Part shown: positions 19,961 through 32,247 of the stretch, piece by piece | Numbering within the stretch: position 1 is the stretch's first letter | Layout of the letters: each line of letters opens with the position of its first letter | DNA from: Chaetoceros tenuissimus | Lineage: Eukaryota; Bacillariophyta; Thalassiosirophyceae; Chaetocerotales; Chaetocerotaceae | DNA: 64,000 nt | Assembly: GCA_021927905.1 (NCBI GenBank) | Contig: BLLK01000022.1 | Location: 1 to 64,000 of the forward strand | Direction of reading: 5' to 3' | Translations under genes and position numbers: made by a program | Notes under the pieces: model-generated | What the model was told of the DNA's origin: nothing | Database searches by the model: none | Seen by the model: the letters and a program-made list of their open reading frames with translations, nothing else

Positions 19961-21169
19961 TGCCACTGTTTGGATGACCCAGCAAGATTTAACATTCCAC
20001 AAAATGTAAAAAAAATTGGAGGTGGAAGTGGAAGCGGTACTTTTACCACATGGATGCTAATGGAACCTTGTAATATTTAAAGGAAATAGAAAAGAGTTGT
20101 TGTTATCCAATTCGTTATACCAATGCGTTCTTTGATGCAAGCATTCTTTACATTTCGCGAAAGAATCTAGCCAATTCAACTTGTTCTCCTCTATCCTGTT
20201 CCTCTAGACTGATAACATTTGAAATTTTACATCTTCTCTATAGCTAGACTAGCAGGTAGGTACCTTACAGAAGACTGACAAAAATGCTGGTACTGTAGCT
20301 TTAAGCCTCTTGAAAGTAAATAGTAGATGATACGATACAGTCGTGCTTTGAAGTAAAAGAGAGAGAAAAGGGAAGCAGTAAAAGTGTTTTTGGTACTTTA
20401 TAAATTGTAAAGTTGTCTCTTCTGATCCAAGTAGATAATCCTGTATTAGAATCTGTTATCTATTCATGGTGCGTTTCTTGACTTTGTACTCGTACGCCCT
20501 TAAAAGCTCTTCATCATGATTTTTATTCATCGTCCCCTAAAAGAGCAAACTACGATACTCATGCACCATGTACCTTAGGACATACAAATCCGAATTACCG
20601 TCCTTTTGTCACTAATAAAAAAGAAATTAAAACACAAGTAAAAAGAATGACAACGAAAGAAGTGACATGATTCTTTGAGGCATTCACTTTGTGTCTAAAT
20701 TGAGGATTCAAGGTGATCCTATTTCAATCAACCTATGCTTACTACCAAAAACCAATGTTCTTCATGAATTTATGTACGTATTATGTCATGGTACAAGAAA
20801 GCAGGTTCTACTAAAATTGTCATTGACACAGAAAAGTAAGATGATCTGAGGGCGGGCCTCTGCCGCCACAACACGCAGCAGCTGTAACGCTGTTACAAAG
20901 TATCTAGAGTTGCTATTGAATTGGGCCATCCGGTTGATCGGAACCTACACTGATAGAGCAAAGCAGTAAACATCTGACTTCAAAGTCTCTCCTAATATTT
21001 CTGTTTCAGAGTTTAGAAAAGAATTTTTGAAAATTTGCATTCCAATCTCAGAACTATTCGGGAAGAAGACCTAGCCGCAGTCTCTCATTTTTCATCATAC
21101 CTAGAACATACCACTCTACAAACTCATTTCCGGTATATCTCTCTAGAGTCCTTCCTTCACATTAATAAA
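19961..21169. other. long intergenic region, nothing recognised
   Basis: 1.2 kb of AT-rich sequence without a credible coding frame, tRNA-like B box or repeat family. The in-frame non-ATG extension of the downstream PHD gene (from 21035) is not supported as coding. It probably holds the PHD gene promoter and 5' UTR. Confidence 0.45.
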
Positions 21170-24100
21170 ATGAGTAATAAACCAAATGAGTCACAGCCTG
21201 GCAGAGGAGGCCTGAGTTCCTCTCATAGTAGTCAAGAATTTACTCGAACTAGTGCTCCTTTGCAACAAAATAATTTAGATCCAACTGCGGCTCAGCAAAG
21301 ACGAACATCTGGTGACTTAGCCGGTTTATCAGCATCTCAGACTCCTCATGTTGCTTCGCAAAATGGTCATGGCGCTGCACACCATAGCATTCATCATCAA
21401 ATGGCTCTTCATCAAGCATCGCACTATTTTACTACTGGAGTTGACCCATACAAACAACTTGCACAGCAAAGCAATGTCCCTATTCATAGCCGTGCCAGTA
21501 GTCTGCATCAACAGCTTCAGCAACAGTTTGCTCATCAAGGGTTACCTAATCCGAACCCACCGTCTCTTTATCAGTCTCAGCAACAGCATTTGCAATCCAT
21601 GCAAAGTTACTATCATATGCAGCAAATGCGCCATTCTCCTTCTTTAATTACGCAACAACAAGCACTACAGGCACAAGCGTATACACGAGCAAATGTCCAA
21701 GTGCAACATTCAGGGAATCAGTCGTCATCCTCGTCTAATCATCAAAGACAGGAGTTGAAAGGGCCTTTGCACAAGGCTGCCAGTGAATCTACAACTGCAA
21801 TCAAGCATCGTGAACAAACTCCTTTGGGACCAACAAAGCCAACAGCCACAGCCAAACCATCAAGTACAATGAAACCATTGGCTCCACAACAAAAAGTGCA
21901 GGTTCCTTCTGGTGATATTCAACCCCTTTCGAGACCAGCTGCTCTACAGAATAACCATTCACAAGCATCTCAGATTCCTGTCAACCCTTCTTCTACACAA
22001 ACCAATGCTGAACCTAGTTCACCAAACAGTATGATAAATCAATTCAATTCAGGAATTGGTAAATTTCTAATTTATCTTCAGGTAACTCTTGGTAAGATAG
22101 ACAAAAACTGGAACATTGTCAAGGACTGTGTACCTCGAGGTGAATCATTGGCTTCCAGGCTATCCAGTATCAATCCACAGATGGAAAATATTTTAATAGC
22201 TTACAAAGATTCTGTCATGAGTCTCAAGTCTCGTCGTGATAAGCTTAGTCTTAGCTTTAATGTCACAGAAGCTACCAAGGTCGATGATGTGAGGAAAATG
22301 TTCAAAGTCGTTTTCGCAGATGTTCACCTTTTGAAACAAGCTTGTCAACGGGGAGTACAAGTATATGATACGCTTTCCAACTTGGGCGAAGATGTCACCG
22401 AGCAGTGCAAAAGTGAAATGATTTCAGAGTTGAAAAATTTGCAAAAGACTTTTTCAGATGTCACAACAATTGAAACGCAAATGAGCAAGATGAAGGGTGC
22501 ATTACACCAGGTACTTACGAAACGAGATGAAACCATTAATCAGATTGCACTAAAACAACTTGAGAACGAGAAGAAAAAGGTGAAAGCAAATTCTGGGAAA
22601 AATGGTCAACGCAAAAAATCAAACTCGCAAGGGAAAAAGAAAAGTGGGGGAAACTTGCAAAATAAAAGGGGCAATGAAGAAGAAAAGGAAGTTGTTATTA
22701 CAACTCCTGAATTAAAGAGGCCGATACATGGTCCAAATGCGGATATTATTGATGAGAATCCTGAAAGATTAGTGAATCTCTTGTTGGAATTACCGCTACC
22801 CTCTTCGGTAACAGAGCGAATTGTTCCAGTGTCGGAGTTTTTGAAGCTGATGGAAATTTTCTTTCCTGAACCAGATACTTTTCCTCTTTCTTTTTACTCC
22901 AAAATTTTAGGATTTGACTCTGAGGAAGAAACAAAGCAGGGAATAGAGGATGAATGGATGAAAATTCCAGAGCTAGGTGTATTTGGTTCCAATCACGTAT
23001 TTTTAGAAAATAGCACCCTAGACAGTGTCGATGTAGATGGATCAAGAAGGGACTGTGACTACGACTATGTAGACCCAACGTGGGTGTCAATTTTGAATGA
23101 ATATAGAGGATACAAAGATGATTATTTAAAGCAGGCATCAGAGATGAATAAGCCAAGCTTTATCTCAGAAGAATGCATTTCGATGGCTTATGAGATGGGT
23201 GAATTGAGTAAAGATATCTCATTTCGCGTTGCACAAATGGCAGATGTTCTACCACTTTGCAACTTTGCTGAGGTAAGAACTACTGCATACAAAATTATGA
23301 AAGATTTTACTCTTTCTCACACACATTTTGTTACAGGGACAGGAGATTTATTACAAAAAGAACAATTTTGAGCAAATAATAAAGAGTGGGAATCAATTCA
23401 TAATTTTGTCTTTGAATGCAGAGGGGAAAATACATGGATTCATCCATTATCAATTTTGTTGGTTCCGTCCAAAGCTGCAAAATCCAAATGCTATTGAAGA
23501 TGTTGCTCTTGAGAAAGTTGTTCATATTGAGACAGTCTGTATAGATGGTGATATTGGTGATAATACAACCGAGTATCTCACTCTTTTCTCTTTAGTCATT
23601 GAACATTCCCGCCAATATGTTGTGTATGGTATGATGGAATTGCCGTCGGTCTTAGCACCATTGTTGACTAAGTACTTTCGAATGAGTGTTATGGAACCTA
23701 ATCTGTCATCTGAAGATACTTTCCTAGCTTGTGATTTGGTGAAGTGTAGTTTTAGATTTGCATTTTATCTTAAAAAAGAGGAGGAAACTCGATGTAGAAC
23801 ATCGATGGAAGGGACAGAAACAAAGAAGTTCCGAATGCTTGCTCAATTCCCAACTACAAGGCGTGTTCCAAATGACAAAAAAGCGCTCGTATCTTCCGAA
23901 AATCAAACTTCGACGTGCGCAGATGACTCGCGAGAGAATAATTCCGAACTTCTTGCCTTGGATAAGAAACCAGGAAATTCCTTATTTTCAGCAGACGATC
24001 ATTGTAGACATACGTCTCAGCAGGTTATGGTTCAAATTAGCAAAGGCCAAGTATCTGCGTCCAAAACATTGAAATCTTCACCAAATCCTGCTGAAAACTT

Positions 24101-27100
24101 GTCACTGAAAAAGATATTACTTCAAGGGAATTGGAATCCAATTTCTTGTTTCGAGTCTAAAACAAGTCTCTTGTCAAGCCAACTATCTTCAAAAGATGAT
24201 GATTTCGTTTTAAAACATCTTGAAGAATTACAAGCAAAAGTGAAAGCGTTAGAGAGTATGAATCGTTCAACACTGGAAGGCCTATATAGCGATGTAGAGA
24301 ACGAGAGGACACAGTTTGAGACAAAAACGAAAATAAAAAGAAAATGTGATGAAAGCATTTGCGCTGAATTTCAGGCTGAAGTACAGCGAAAGATTGATAT
24401 ACAAAAAGCTATTGAGGCTCAACAAGAAGAAGATGATAACGCCGTATGTGATATTTGTGGAGATGGTGAGTCTTCTGGAGAAAATAGAATTATTTTCTGT
24501 GACTCGTGCGATGTCTCTGTCCATCAACACTGTTATGGCGTTGATATAGTTCCAAAAGGGGATTATTTTTGTCGTGCTTGCGAATTTTTCAAAAAGCATA
24601 AATCTCCATCTGTACCAGCGGATAAAGGAGACGAGAATCCGGGTCATCAACAAACTTCTTCACAAATCAAATATGCACAAAATATTTGCATACCAGTTGC
24701 AAATGGAAGTGATAGAATTCGTGCTCAGCCTTCTATTGTCTGTGAACTTTGTCCCAAGAAAAGTGGTGCTTTTGTTCAAACTCAAACGGATGAAGATATC
24801 ACCAAAATCACGGCAGCTTCGTCTAGATGGACGCATTTCCTCTGTGCAAAGTGGCAAGGGCTCAATATTGTCGAAAATCTATACATTGACAATTTGCCTG
24901 TATTCATGATAGAAAATGTTCAACCAATCAAAGATCATTTTAGATTGAGTGATACACGCTGTTATTTGTGCAAAGGCATTCGCGGCACATACAATAAATG
25001 CAGACATGAAAGCTGTGATCGTTGGATGCATGTTACTTGTGCGAGATCCTCTGGAATGTGTGAAGTCATTCATGGCGATGACCACATAGGACCTGTTGAT
25101 TCGCCCAACGTTTGGACACTTTGTTGTCCAGACCACTCTAGTTTCCCAGAAGATTATGTTCCTCCGACAAATAAAGTTCCTCTAGAAGAATTAGTTGCGT
25201 TGGCCAAAACGTATCCTGTCGAACCAAAACCTAAACCACCTCCACCACCACCGAAGGCATTTGGAAAGATGAGTGGAAAGGAAAGAAAGCAGAGGTTGAA
25301 AGATCCTGAATATGAAATGGAATTCTTCGAAATAATGGAAAAGAAGAATATTGGAATGAGATGTGAATTCTGTAACCTCACTGAAGAAATGGGAGAGATG
25401 GTGCGGTGTTCCAAGTGCTCCGCACAGCATCATAAATTTTGTTTTGAAGGCCCGAGTGAATGGAAATCATCTGGAAGTGGACATAGGGCTGTCTACACAT
25501 GTAATAGTTGTGCGTACAAGGACGAGAAAAAGGATGAGGAAGATTTTGAACATCCATCGTGTCACATGTGCTTTTCAAAAGAGGGAGCTTTGGCGAAATG
25601 CACTGCAAAACCAATCAATCTCAAGAGATGGAAGAGTAACATGTCTAGCTTCAAGAAATCACTCTTTGGTAAACAAATATGGTGTCACCCTGTGTGTGGA
25701 ACGTAAGTGGAATTGAGTATGAAATATCTCATTTATCATATCACTCAAACTTGCTAATCGTTGTTTTTCTTTGTAGTTGGCATCCGAAAGTGAATTTTGG
25801 ACATGATGGGACATATGAATGCTCAAATATTATAATGGCAAACGGAATGGAGCATGTTGAAAAGAATCACAGGTGTCATTTGTGTGGGATTAGAAAGGGA
25901 TTGAAGATTCAGTGTTTGTATCCTCAGTCTGGAAAGTCCAAGCAATGCCAGCGTAAATTCCACGCGACATGTGCACGACAAGCGGGGCTTGAAGTTTCAC
26001 ATGAAAATCCAAACATCGACTATGCACTCATGTGTTTCAATCATGGTCGTTGCGACTTTTCATTCCGGGCTTTACTAGAGGATATGATTGAATTTGAAAA
26101 GAAGAGGGCTGGAAATGAACTCAGTAGATCTAATAGTGTTATGTCATTAGATTGTGCTGCTCAGATTTTCAACGCTGGAATAAGAGTTTTGAATTCTCTT
26201 GGATGGGCATGGAAATGGGCTTCATGGTGGGTAAATTATGGTGATGTTTGGGAGCCTCTTCTAGAGGAAGGGCAAAAAGAAGCAAATATGACTAAGGAGC
26301 AGCTAAAAATTGTAGACAGTACTCCAATTTCACGTCGAGAAGATGCTCGTAAATGTAGACTTGCAGCGTTCGGTGCTGCCCTTCGAAATAGAGATTTTGA
26401 CAAAGAGGAAGGAGATGATCAAGATACACTTCGATATGCAATTCGAGCTATCTTCAATACTCCAAGCCTCGTGGGTCCGCTTTCAAAGGCAGAAATAGCT
26501 TTTTATGTGGATTGGCTAAGTCGAGTATATCGTTCAAAGTCACCGCGCTTAGGATTAGGAGATAAAAAGATTCCTGTATATGAAGTATGGGATGATGAAA
26601 AACCTGAGGAAAAATATCCGAATCCGAATTTCTTTGATGATAAATCTCCGAAATTTATGCTCGGCTCTAGGCCTTTGCCCGGCAAATCTTGCAGACCAAA
26701 TCACATTTTCGAAATTGTTGAAGAAAAGGATGATTTCTTTGTTAATGAAAAAGATATCGAGCCTCTCGTGGAAACTTGGTCATCTAATTCTTCAAAGTCG
26801 AAGAGTACGTCATCTAATTCTTCAAAGTCGAAGAGTACGAAGAAAAAGAAGTCTCCAAAACCAAAGAAAGAAGCTTTGAAATTGGGCGACACATTGGATG
26901 CTCCCTCTTCGAAGAAGAGGCCTGGTCGTAAACCAGGTCGAAAGCCAAAGAAGTTGATAGAGCCTGACATAGATGTTTCCTTATCTTCAGTTTCAACAAA
27001 GGTATCGAAAAAGCGTAAAACAATGAACTCTGTAGTAGCCTCTTTTGATATAGAAGAGATTTCATTGAAACAAGAAAAAAGTCCGAAAAAAGGAAGACCA

Positions 27101-27682
27101 GGAAGACCAAAGAAGGTGAAAAGGGAGACATCAAATATTGAATGTCAAGATACTTTACTAGAATATCAACCTGTTGTAAATGCTAAGAGAGCTCGGAAAG
27201 TCCAATCCTACCGCGAGTCTGATACCGATAGTCTTTTTGAAGATGAAGAAGAGTCACTGAAAGATGAACCTCCTAAGAAACGAGCAAAACAGAGGACATC
27301 GACTGTAAAGAAGGATGACCGTGGTGCCAAGAAAGAAGGAAAAAGAGGTAGACCCAAAAAGGTAAAGGTGAATGTAGAGGATGAACTTGAATGTGATCAA
27401 AATGATGCTTCTGAAGAAGAAAAGGAGAGAGAAACTCCCAAAAAACGAGGAAGACCAAAAGGGACGAAAGCTGCCATCACAAACGAAGCCACAAAGATAA
27501 AGGGATCTGACGAGAACAATGCTACCATTGAAAAGGCTCAAAATGCTATGGATGCTCCAATACCAAGAAAAGCAAAGCCGACAATTATCAGTAACAGTGG
27601 TGGTTCTGAGAAAAGTCGTATGGATCAACCAATACCGAAGAAAGTCCGCGGTCGACCACACAAACGCATTCAGTCTCCATAA
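21170..27682 (+). CDS. giant PHD/extended-PHD AT-hook chromatin protein
   Basis: Three exons (21170-23272, 23337-25702, 25777-27682; GT-AG introns of 64 and 74 bp) give 2,124 residues. Residues 1-300 are Gln/Ser/His-rich. A region around 690-860 (FRVAQMADVLPLCNFAE joined to GQEIYYKKNNFEQ, then a VVHIETVCIDGD strand) looks like a degenerate GNAT fold. PHD finger 1 (~1067: VCDICGDGE...IIFCDSCDVSVHQHCYG) is followed by an extended PHD (~1167-1310: CELCPKKSG...CYLCKGIRGTYNKC...WMHVTCARSSGMCEV), a JADE/BRPF-type PZP module. A third PHD (~1372: CEFCNLTEE) and a second extended PHD spanning intron 2 (CHMCFSKEG...CHPVCGTWHP, then CHLCGIRKG...FHATCARQAG) follow. The tail has five AT-hook cores (GRKPGRKPKK, GRPGRPKK, KRGRPKKV, KKRGRPKG, VRGRPHKR). 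Role inferred: nuclear histone-H3 reader and scaffold. Confidence 0.9.
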
Positions 27683-27769
27683 TTCGAAAACACCCTTGTA
27701 ACACAATGTAAATTGCTAAAAATATGTAAATGCGCCTATTATTGAAATAGATAAACAATAACTACAATA

Positions 27770-29611
27770 TTACAACTCGTCTGCTGCTGATTTGACCATC
27801 TCTTGAAATGTTTTTCGAAGATTGTTGACATCTTCGTCATCAGAGTCATCATTTAAAATCGATTCAAACTTCGACATTTCTACTTGATAGTTACAGAAAG
27901 GAGCATGATGTATGAGTATCTCAAGCATACGCCTTTGTATTGATATTGAACCTTGTCTGTACATTTTGAAAGGGGCGTCACACCAATCACGAGTAACAAA
28001 AGCTTCAATTAATGCATGATCACGTTTTGTATCTTCACTGGGATGTAACTTCACATCCATCAATAGATCATCTGATAAAATTACAACTTTTTCAAGCAAT
28101 TTTAATGTTGCCTTGTCTAATCTCGTGATATCTTGATCCTTTGTAAGGTAATCGAACATGTCAAATAATATCGAAGGGCCATTGACGGACCCGAAATAAT
28201 CAATAGCTTCTCTATTTCCACGAAGTAAAGATCCCAATGCATATACTTCATATTTCCTTCTTACTTGAAGATCAACATCATCCATGGAGATGTCTAAAAT
28301 AGAAGGGCCAACTGTACTTTCAGAGTGTAGTTTATTCAGAAGGATAGTGATAACATTTACAATATCACCACTTGCATTCTGTGCCATAAGTGAAGAAAAA
28401 TCTTCAACAGCCCATGAATGAAACTCGAAAACGTTTTTCACTGCAGTTCCCATACACCAACATGCAATACCTTGAATCTTCCACATGACACGTTGATATT
28501 CACGTAAATGGTCCAAAACATCATCTGACAATTCTATAGTCATTGAACCATCTGTTTTATTCATTTGGTCGATATCTAGAGATTTGGCCTGAACTGAAAC
28601 AGCCTGCTCGATCTCAAATTCAAGACCATGAATAGAGTCAGTCAACAAAGCAACCAACAAAGGCCAACCTCCCATATCATGGAAGTCACGTGCATTGTCT
28701 AAATCAGTCAATTGAAATTCCAAATCTTCAAGGACCTCCACTATTGTAGATAAAGAAGAAGAACCATCTTTATCCTTCACTTCTGCTTTCATTACTTGTC
28801 TAATATGTGTCATAGGATCACCAAGATAATTCTTGATAGACTCAATGCGTTCCTGGATTATATCTGTCACATCAGCCAGGTATTCCTCTTCCATTTTCTT
28901 CAATAGCTGTTGTCTAGCACTCCAGATCGCTCTTACTTGTACTTCAAACATCATTTTCTCCTTGTCCGATGAGTCTTCAGTCAAACGCGCAGGAAGTTGC
29001 ATATCCATGTTCACAAGTTCCTCCTCAGGTAAAGATGATAATGTCCTGTACATCATATCAAGATCTGACTCATTGATGGATTCGTCTGCCGTAAAATCAT
29101 TCAAGGCAGCAATAGATTCCTTCATATTTTGCTCCCTTTGTGATTGAGCAAGGAGTTGAGATGTAATTTTCTGCGATGCATCAGATGATAATTCTGCATT
29201 GGCAAGTTGTGTAATCTTGACTGTAGAATCATGCAATTTTTGGACATTATTCTTTTCATTTTTTTCATCTTGAACCATTAGACCATGGCTTGTAGAGGCA
29301 GAGGACTTTGTTTCTTCTTGTGTTGCTTTTGTGCTAGTGTCTGGTTCATCTTCATCTAGAAGCTTGACCCATTTTTCTCCTGTTTCGATGTCCATACGCA
29401 CATGAAGACCTTTGGGTATGGAGTCCCCTTCTTCCAGTTTTTGCCATTCATTTGTAGCCACGATTTCTTTTGCGTGCACTGTTAAAAATGGACTGTAGGA
29501 TGTGTAGCACATGAATAAGAATGAGAGCAATACAATCATTTTCATTTTCATCATGAATGTATGAGAAGATGTTGACCGGGTACTTGATCGAGTTATGTGT
29601 GACATTTTCAT
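27770..29611 (-). CDS. SIL1: SIL1-like ER Hsp70 nucleotide exchange factor
   Basis: 613 residues, single exon, first ATG at 29611. The hydrophobic signal sequence lies after Met20-25 (MKMKMIVLLSFLFMCYTSYS), so an internal Met may be the true start. The SIL1 signature follows: NEWQKLEEGDSIPKGLHVRM and DIETGEKWVKLL. The rest is alpha-helical with ARM-like repeats, as in the HspBP1/SIL1 fold (DMGGWPLLVALL, IQGIACWCMGTAVKNV, YEVYALGSLLRGNREAIDYF). The C-terminus AADEL resembles a KDEL-type ER retention signal. Known family members release ADP from BiP in the ER lumen. It is convergent with the PHD gene (87 bp between stops) and divergent from the aminopeptidase gene. Confidence 0.85.
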   Translation of the reverse strand: MKMSHITRSSTRSTSSHTFMMKMKMIVLLSFLFMCYTSYSPFLTVHAKEIVATNEWQKLEEGDSIPKGLHVRMDIETGEKWVKLLDEDEPDTSTKATQEETKSSASTSHGLMVQDEKNEKNNVQKLHDSTVKITQLANAELSSDASQKITSQLLAQSQREQNMKESIAALNDFTADESINESDLDMMYRTLSSLPEEELVNMDMQLPARLTEDSSDKEKMMFEVQVRAIWSARQQLLKKMEEEYLADVTDIIQERIESIKNYLGDPMTHIRQVMKAEVKDKDGSSSLSTIVEVLEDLEFQLTDLDNARDFHDMGGWPLLVALLTDSIHGLEFEIEQAVSVQAKSLDIDQMNKTDGSMTIELSDDVLDHLREYQRVMWKIQGIACWCMGTAVKNVFEFHSWAVEDFSSLMAQNASGDIVNVITILLNKLHSESTVGPSILDISMDDVDLQVRRKYEVYALGSLLRGNREAIDYFGSVNGPSILFDMFDYLTKDQDITRLDKATLKLLEKVVILSDDLLMDVKLHPSEDTKRDHALIEAFVTRDWCDAPFKMYRQGSISIQRRMLEILIHHAPFCNYQVEMSKFESILNDDSDDEDVNNLRKTFQEMVKSAADEL

Positions 29612-30024
29612 ATCGAGTTTTCAATATCTTTGATAAGAAAAAAATGATGAAAGCCCGTTCTTATTGTAGGTATTTATCAGATGTATATTTCTGATTTCGG
29701 TAGATTATGAACACTATCGAAGCATCATTAATGCATTAGAAGCTGAAAGACTTCTATCCTCATCTTCTCCACCGTGGAGCAAAGATGAGAGGTCATAGTG
29801 TGGGTCCCATTTATTTCCCCACCCATCGTGGTTTAAATACAAATCCCTATTGGACAAGGGTAAGAGAAATCTTTCTAAAACAGGTCACCATCTTCATCTT
29901 CTGTTTGGTTTGTTGTCGTCATTATTCTTCTCTCTACGAGTATTAGAGTTAAATAACAAATCCATATCTTCATCGCTGTATCGAATTACATCACAAAAGT
30001 GAAGCAAGAATTCTACAATACAGT
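29612..30024. promoter_or_regulatory. divergent promoter region SIL1 / aminopeptidase
   Basis: 413-bp spacer between divergent genes. No repeat or RNA gene recognised. Confidence 0.4.
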
Positions 30025-32247
30025 ATGATCATTCTTACCAAGCGCCCAAAGAACTTTAGCGTCAAAACTCTCATCAAATACTCGGCCATTGCATTCTGTC
30101 TATCAACAAAGACAGTAGCTACATCTTTCTCCATATCCCACTCCAATACTTTTCGTACTTCTACTTCTACAAGTGCAACCAGAAGCCAGACTCGTGTACT
30201 AAAATCTTCTACAAATCCACTCTTTATTCATCGCGGAGGATCACTTCTATCAACACTCAAAATGTCCACTACTGCTTCTGAAAAAGAAACCAAAGCTCCA
30301 ACCACTACTGGAGAAAAACTTGCTGCACTTCGATCCAAAATGGTAGAACTCAACATTGATGCATACATTGTTCCATCTGACGATCCTCATCTATCAGAAT
30401 ACGTACCAGAAGCATATATGCGTCGTAGATTCCTATCAGACTTTGGTGGGTCTGCAGGGACTGCGGTTGTCTTTCAAGAAGAAGCAAATCTTTTCACAGA
30501 TTCGCGTTATCACAATGAAGCTTCTTCCGCTTTGGATATGGATCATTGGACTCTTATGAAGCAAGGATTGCCAAAGGTGCCTACTTTGACAAAATATATT
30601 GCAGACAAAGCTTTGGAAAAATATGAATCTTCCGGAAAAGTATTTCGAGTAGGGATTGATCCTTTTGTCCATGCTGCTTCCTTTGAAAAAGATTTGATGG
30701 ATGCTTTCAACACTGCATTGGCAAAATCAGATGTAAAAGATGCTGTGATTGGAGAGATTGATACTTTGGACAATGAAGGAAATCTAGTGGATAAAGTCTG
30801 GGGTACAGATCGCCCGCCTGTCCCTACTTCTCCATTCAGAGTTCATCCATTGGAATTTGCTGGAAAGTCAGTTGTGGATAAAGTACAAGATATTCGTGAT
30901 GAAATGGAGGATAATAAAGCAACTCTATCAATCTTTTCTGCATTGGATGATATTGCATATCTTTTCAATGTCAGAGCCAAGGGAGATGTAGATACATGCC
31001 CTGTGGGGATCGCATATGGTACAATCACCAAGGATGAAGTCACAATCTTTTGCGATGAAGCAAAGCTTACTTCAGATGAAGTGAAGCAGCACTTTAAAGA
31101 TTCTGGAGTTACTGTCAAACCATATGATGATATTATTTCTACCGTGAAGGATCATTTGGCTTCTACAGACGATGCAAAGGTATGGATTGATAAGACTCGT
31201 TCCAACTATGCTTTGAGTCGTTTGATCCCAGAAAAATCTTTGATGGATAAGCAGAATGCTGTGACACCAATGAAGGCTTGCAAGAATAAGGCTGAAATGG
31301 AAGGAATGAAGAGAGCGCATATTGTGGATGGAGCAGCAATGGCGAACTTTATTGCTTGGTTAGAGAATACAATTGTGAACGAGGGACGTTCAGTCAGTGA
31401 GGTTGAGATTGACAAAGTTTTGACTGGATACAGAGCAGAGCAACCAGGATACATAGAAGATTCATTTCCTACCATCGCTGGAGTTGGCCCAAATGGAGCA
31501 ATTATTCATTATAGGGCAAAGGAAGATTCAGGTATCATGAAATATCTGGATACCAAGAATCCAATTCTCATTGACTCGGGAGGACAATATACATACGGAA
31601 CTACAGATGTGACAAGAACATGGCACTTTGGAGAGGCTACTCCAGAATTCAAAGAAAATTTTACTCGTGTTCTCAAGGGAAATATTGGAGTAGATACTAT
31701 GATCTTCCCAACTGGAACTCCAGGTTTTGTGCTTGATGTCTTTGCGCGCAAGTCGCTATGGGAAGCTGGACTCGACTATGGTCATGGAACAGGACATGGA
31801 GTAGGGGCAGCATTGAATGTTCATGAGGGACCCCACAGTATCAGTCCTCGTTTTGCAAACAAAGAACCGATGAAGAAAGGAATGGTAGTATCAAATGAAC
31901 CGGGACTCTACGAGGATGGTTCTTTTGGTATTCGTATTGAGAACTTACTTGAGTGTACTTATGTATTGAATGAAGATAATGATGCATATGATAAGGGTTT
32001 ACAAGAAGGTGATGAAGGCTATCCTGAGAAGGAGGTCGGGAAAAAAACTTTTCTTCGTTTCAACAAACTGACTATGATTCCAATTCAAAAGAATCTAATT
32101 GACGTCAGCTTGATGACCGTAGAGGAGTTGGATTGGCTCGATGCTTACCATCAAGAAGTATTTGATAAGGTTTCACCACTCCTTGAAAAAGATACTCCAG
32201 CATATGAATGGCTAAGTAAATCCTGTGAAAAGATTGAAAGAAGCTAA
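30025..32247 (+). CDS. Xaa-Pro aminopeptidase (M24B, APP1-like)
   Basis: 740 residues, single exon. It has the three-part architecture of eukaryotic cytosolic-type aminopeptidase P: two creatinase-like N-terminal domains (LDAYIVPSDDPHLSEYVPE-like, here NIDAYIVPSDDPHLSEY) and a C-terminal pita-bread domain. The dinuclear Mn site is complete: Asp in LIDSGGQYTYGTTDVTRT (~518 and ~529), His in GHGTGHGVGA (~590), Glu in SNEPGLYEDG (~625) and Glu in GIRIENLLE (~639). It removes N-terminal residues preceding proline. The first 79 residues are an Ser/Thr-rich, basic presequence with a hydrophobic stretch, suggesting an organelle. An in-frame ATG at 30262 (Met80) lies right before the enzyme proper and could give a cytosolic form. 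Confidence 0.93.
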   Translation: MIILTKRPKNFSVKTLIKYSAIAFCLSTKTVATSFSISHSNTFRTSTSTSATRSQTRVLKSSTNPLFIHRGGSLLSTLKMSTTASEKETKAPTTTGEKLAALRSKMVELNIDAYIVPSDDPHLSEYVPEAYMRRRFLSDFGGSAGTAVVFQEEANLFTDSRYHNEASSALDMDHWTLMKQGLPKVPTLTKYIADKALEKYESSGKVFRVGIDPFVHAASFEKDLMDAFNTALAKSDVKDAVIGEIDTLDNEGNLVDKVWGTDRPPVPTSPFRVHPLEFAGKSVVDKVQDIRDEMEDNKATLSIFSALDDIAYLFNVRAKGDVDTCPVGIAYGTITKDEVTIFCDEAKLTSDEVKQHFKDSGVTVKPYDDIISTVKDHLASTDDAKVWIDKTRSNYALSRLIPEKSLMDKQNAVTPMKACKNKAEMEGMKRAHIVDGAAMANFIAWLENTIVNEGRSVSEVEIDKVLTGYRAEQPGYIEDSFPTIAGVGPNGAIIHYRAKEDSGIMKYLDTKNPILIDSGGQYTYGTTDVTRTWHFGEATPEFKENFTRVLKGNIGVDTMIFPTGTPGFVLDVFARKSLWEAGLDYGHGTGHGVGAALNVHEGPHSISPRFANKEPMKKGMVVSNEPGLYEDGSFGIRIENLLECTYVLNEDNDAYDKGLQEGDEGYPEKEVGKKTFLRFNKLTMIPIQKNLIDVSLMTVEELDWLDAYHQEVFDKVSPLLEKDTPAYEWLSKSCEKIERS

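Noticed and set aside
20880-20960. Possible RNA gene around a GGTTGATCGGAACC stretch
   Set aside because: No cloverleaf or tRNA A/B boxes could be laid out; nothing else supports an RNA gene.
21035-21169. Longer N-terminus for the PHD protein from a TTG codon
   Set aside because: Non-ATG start in a eukaryote, and the ATG at 21170 begins the Ser/Gln-rich protein naturally.
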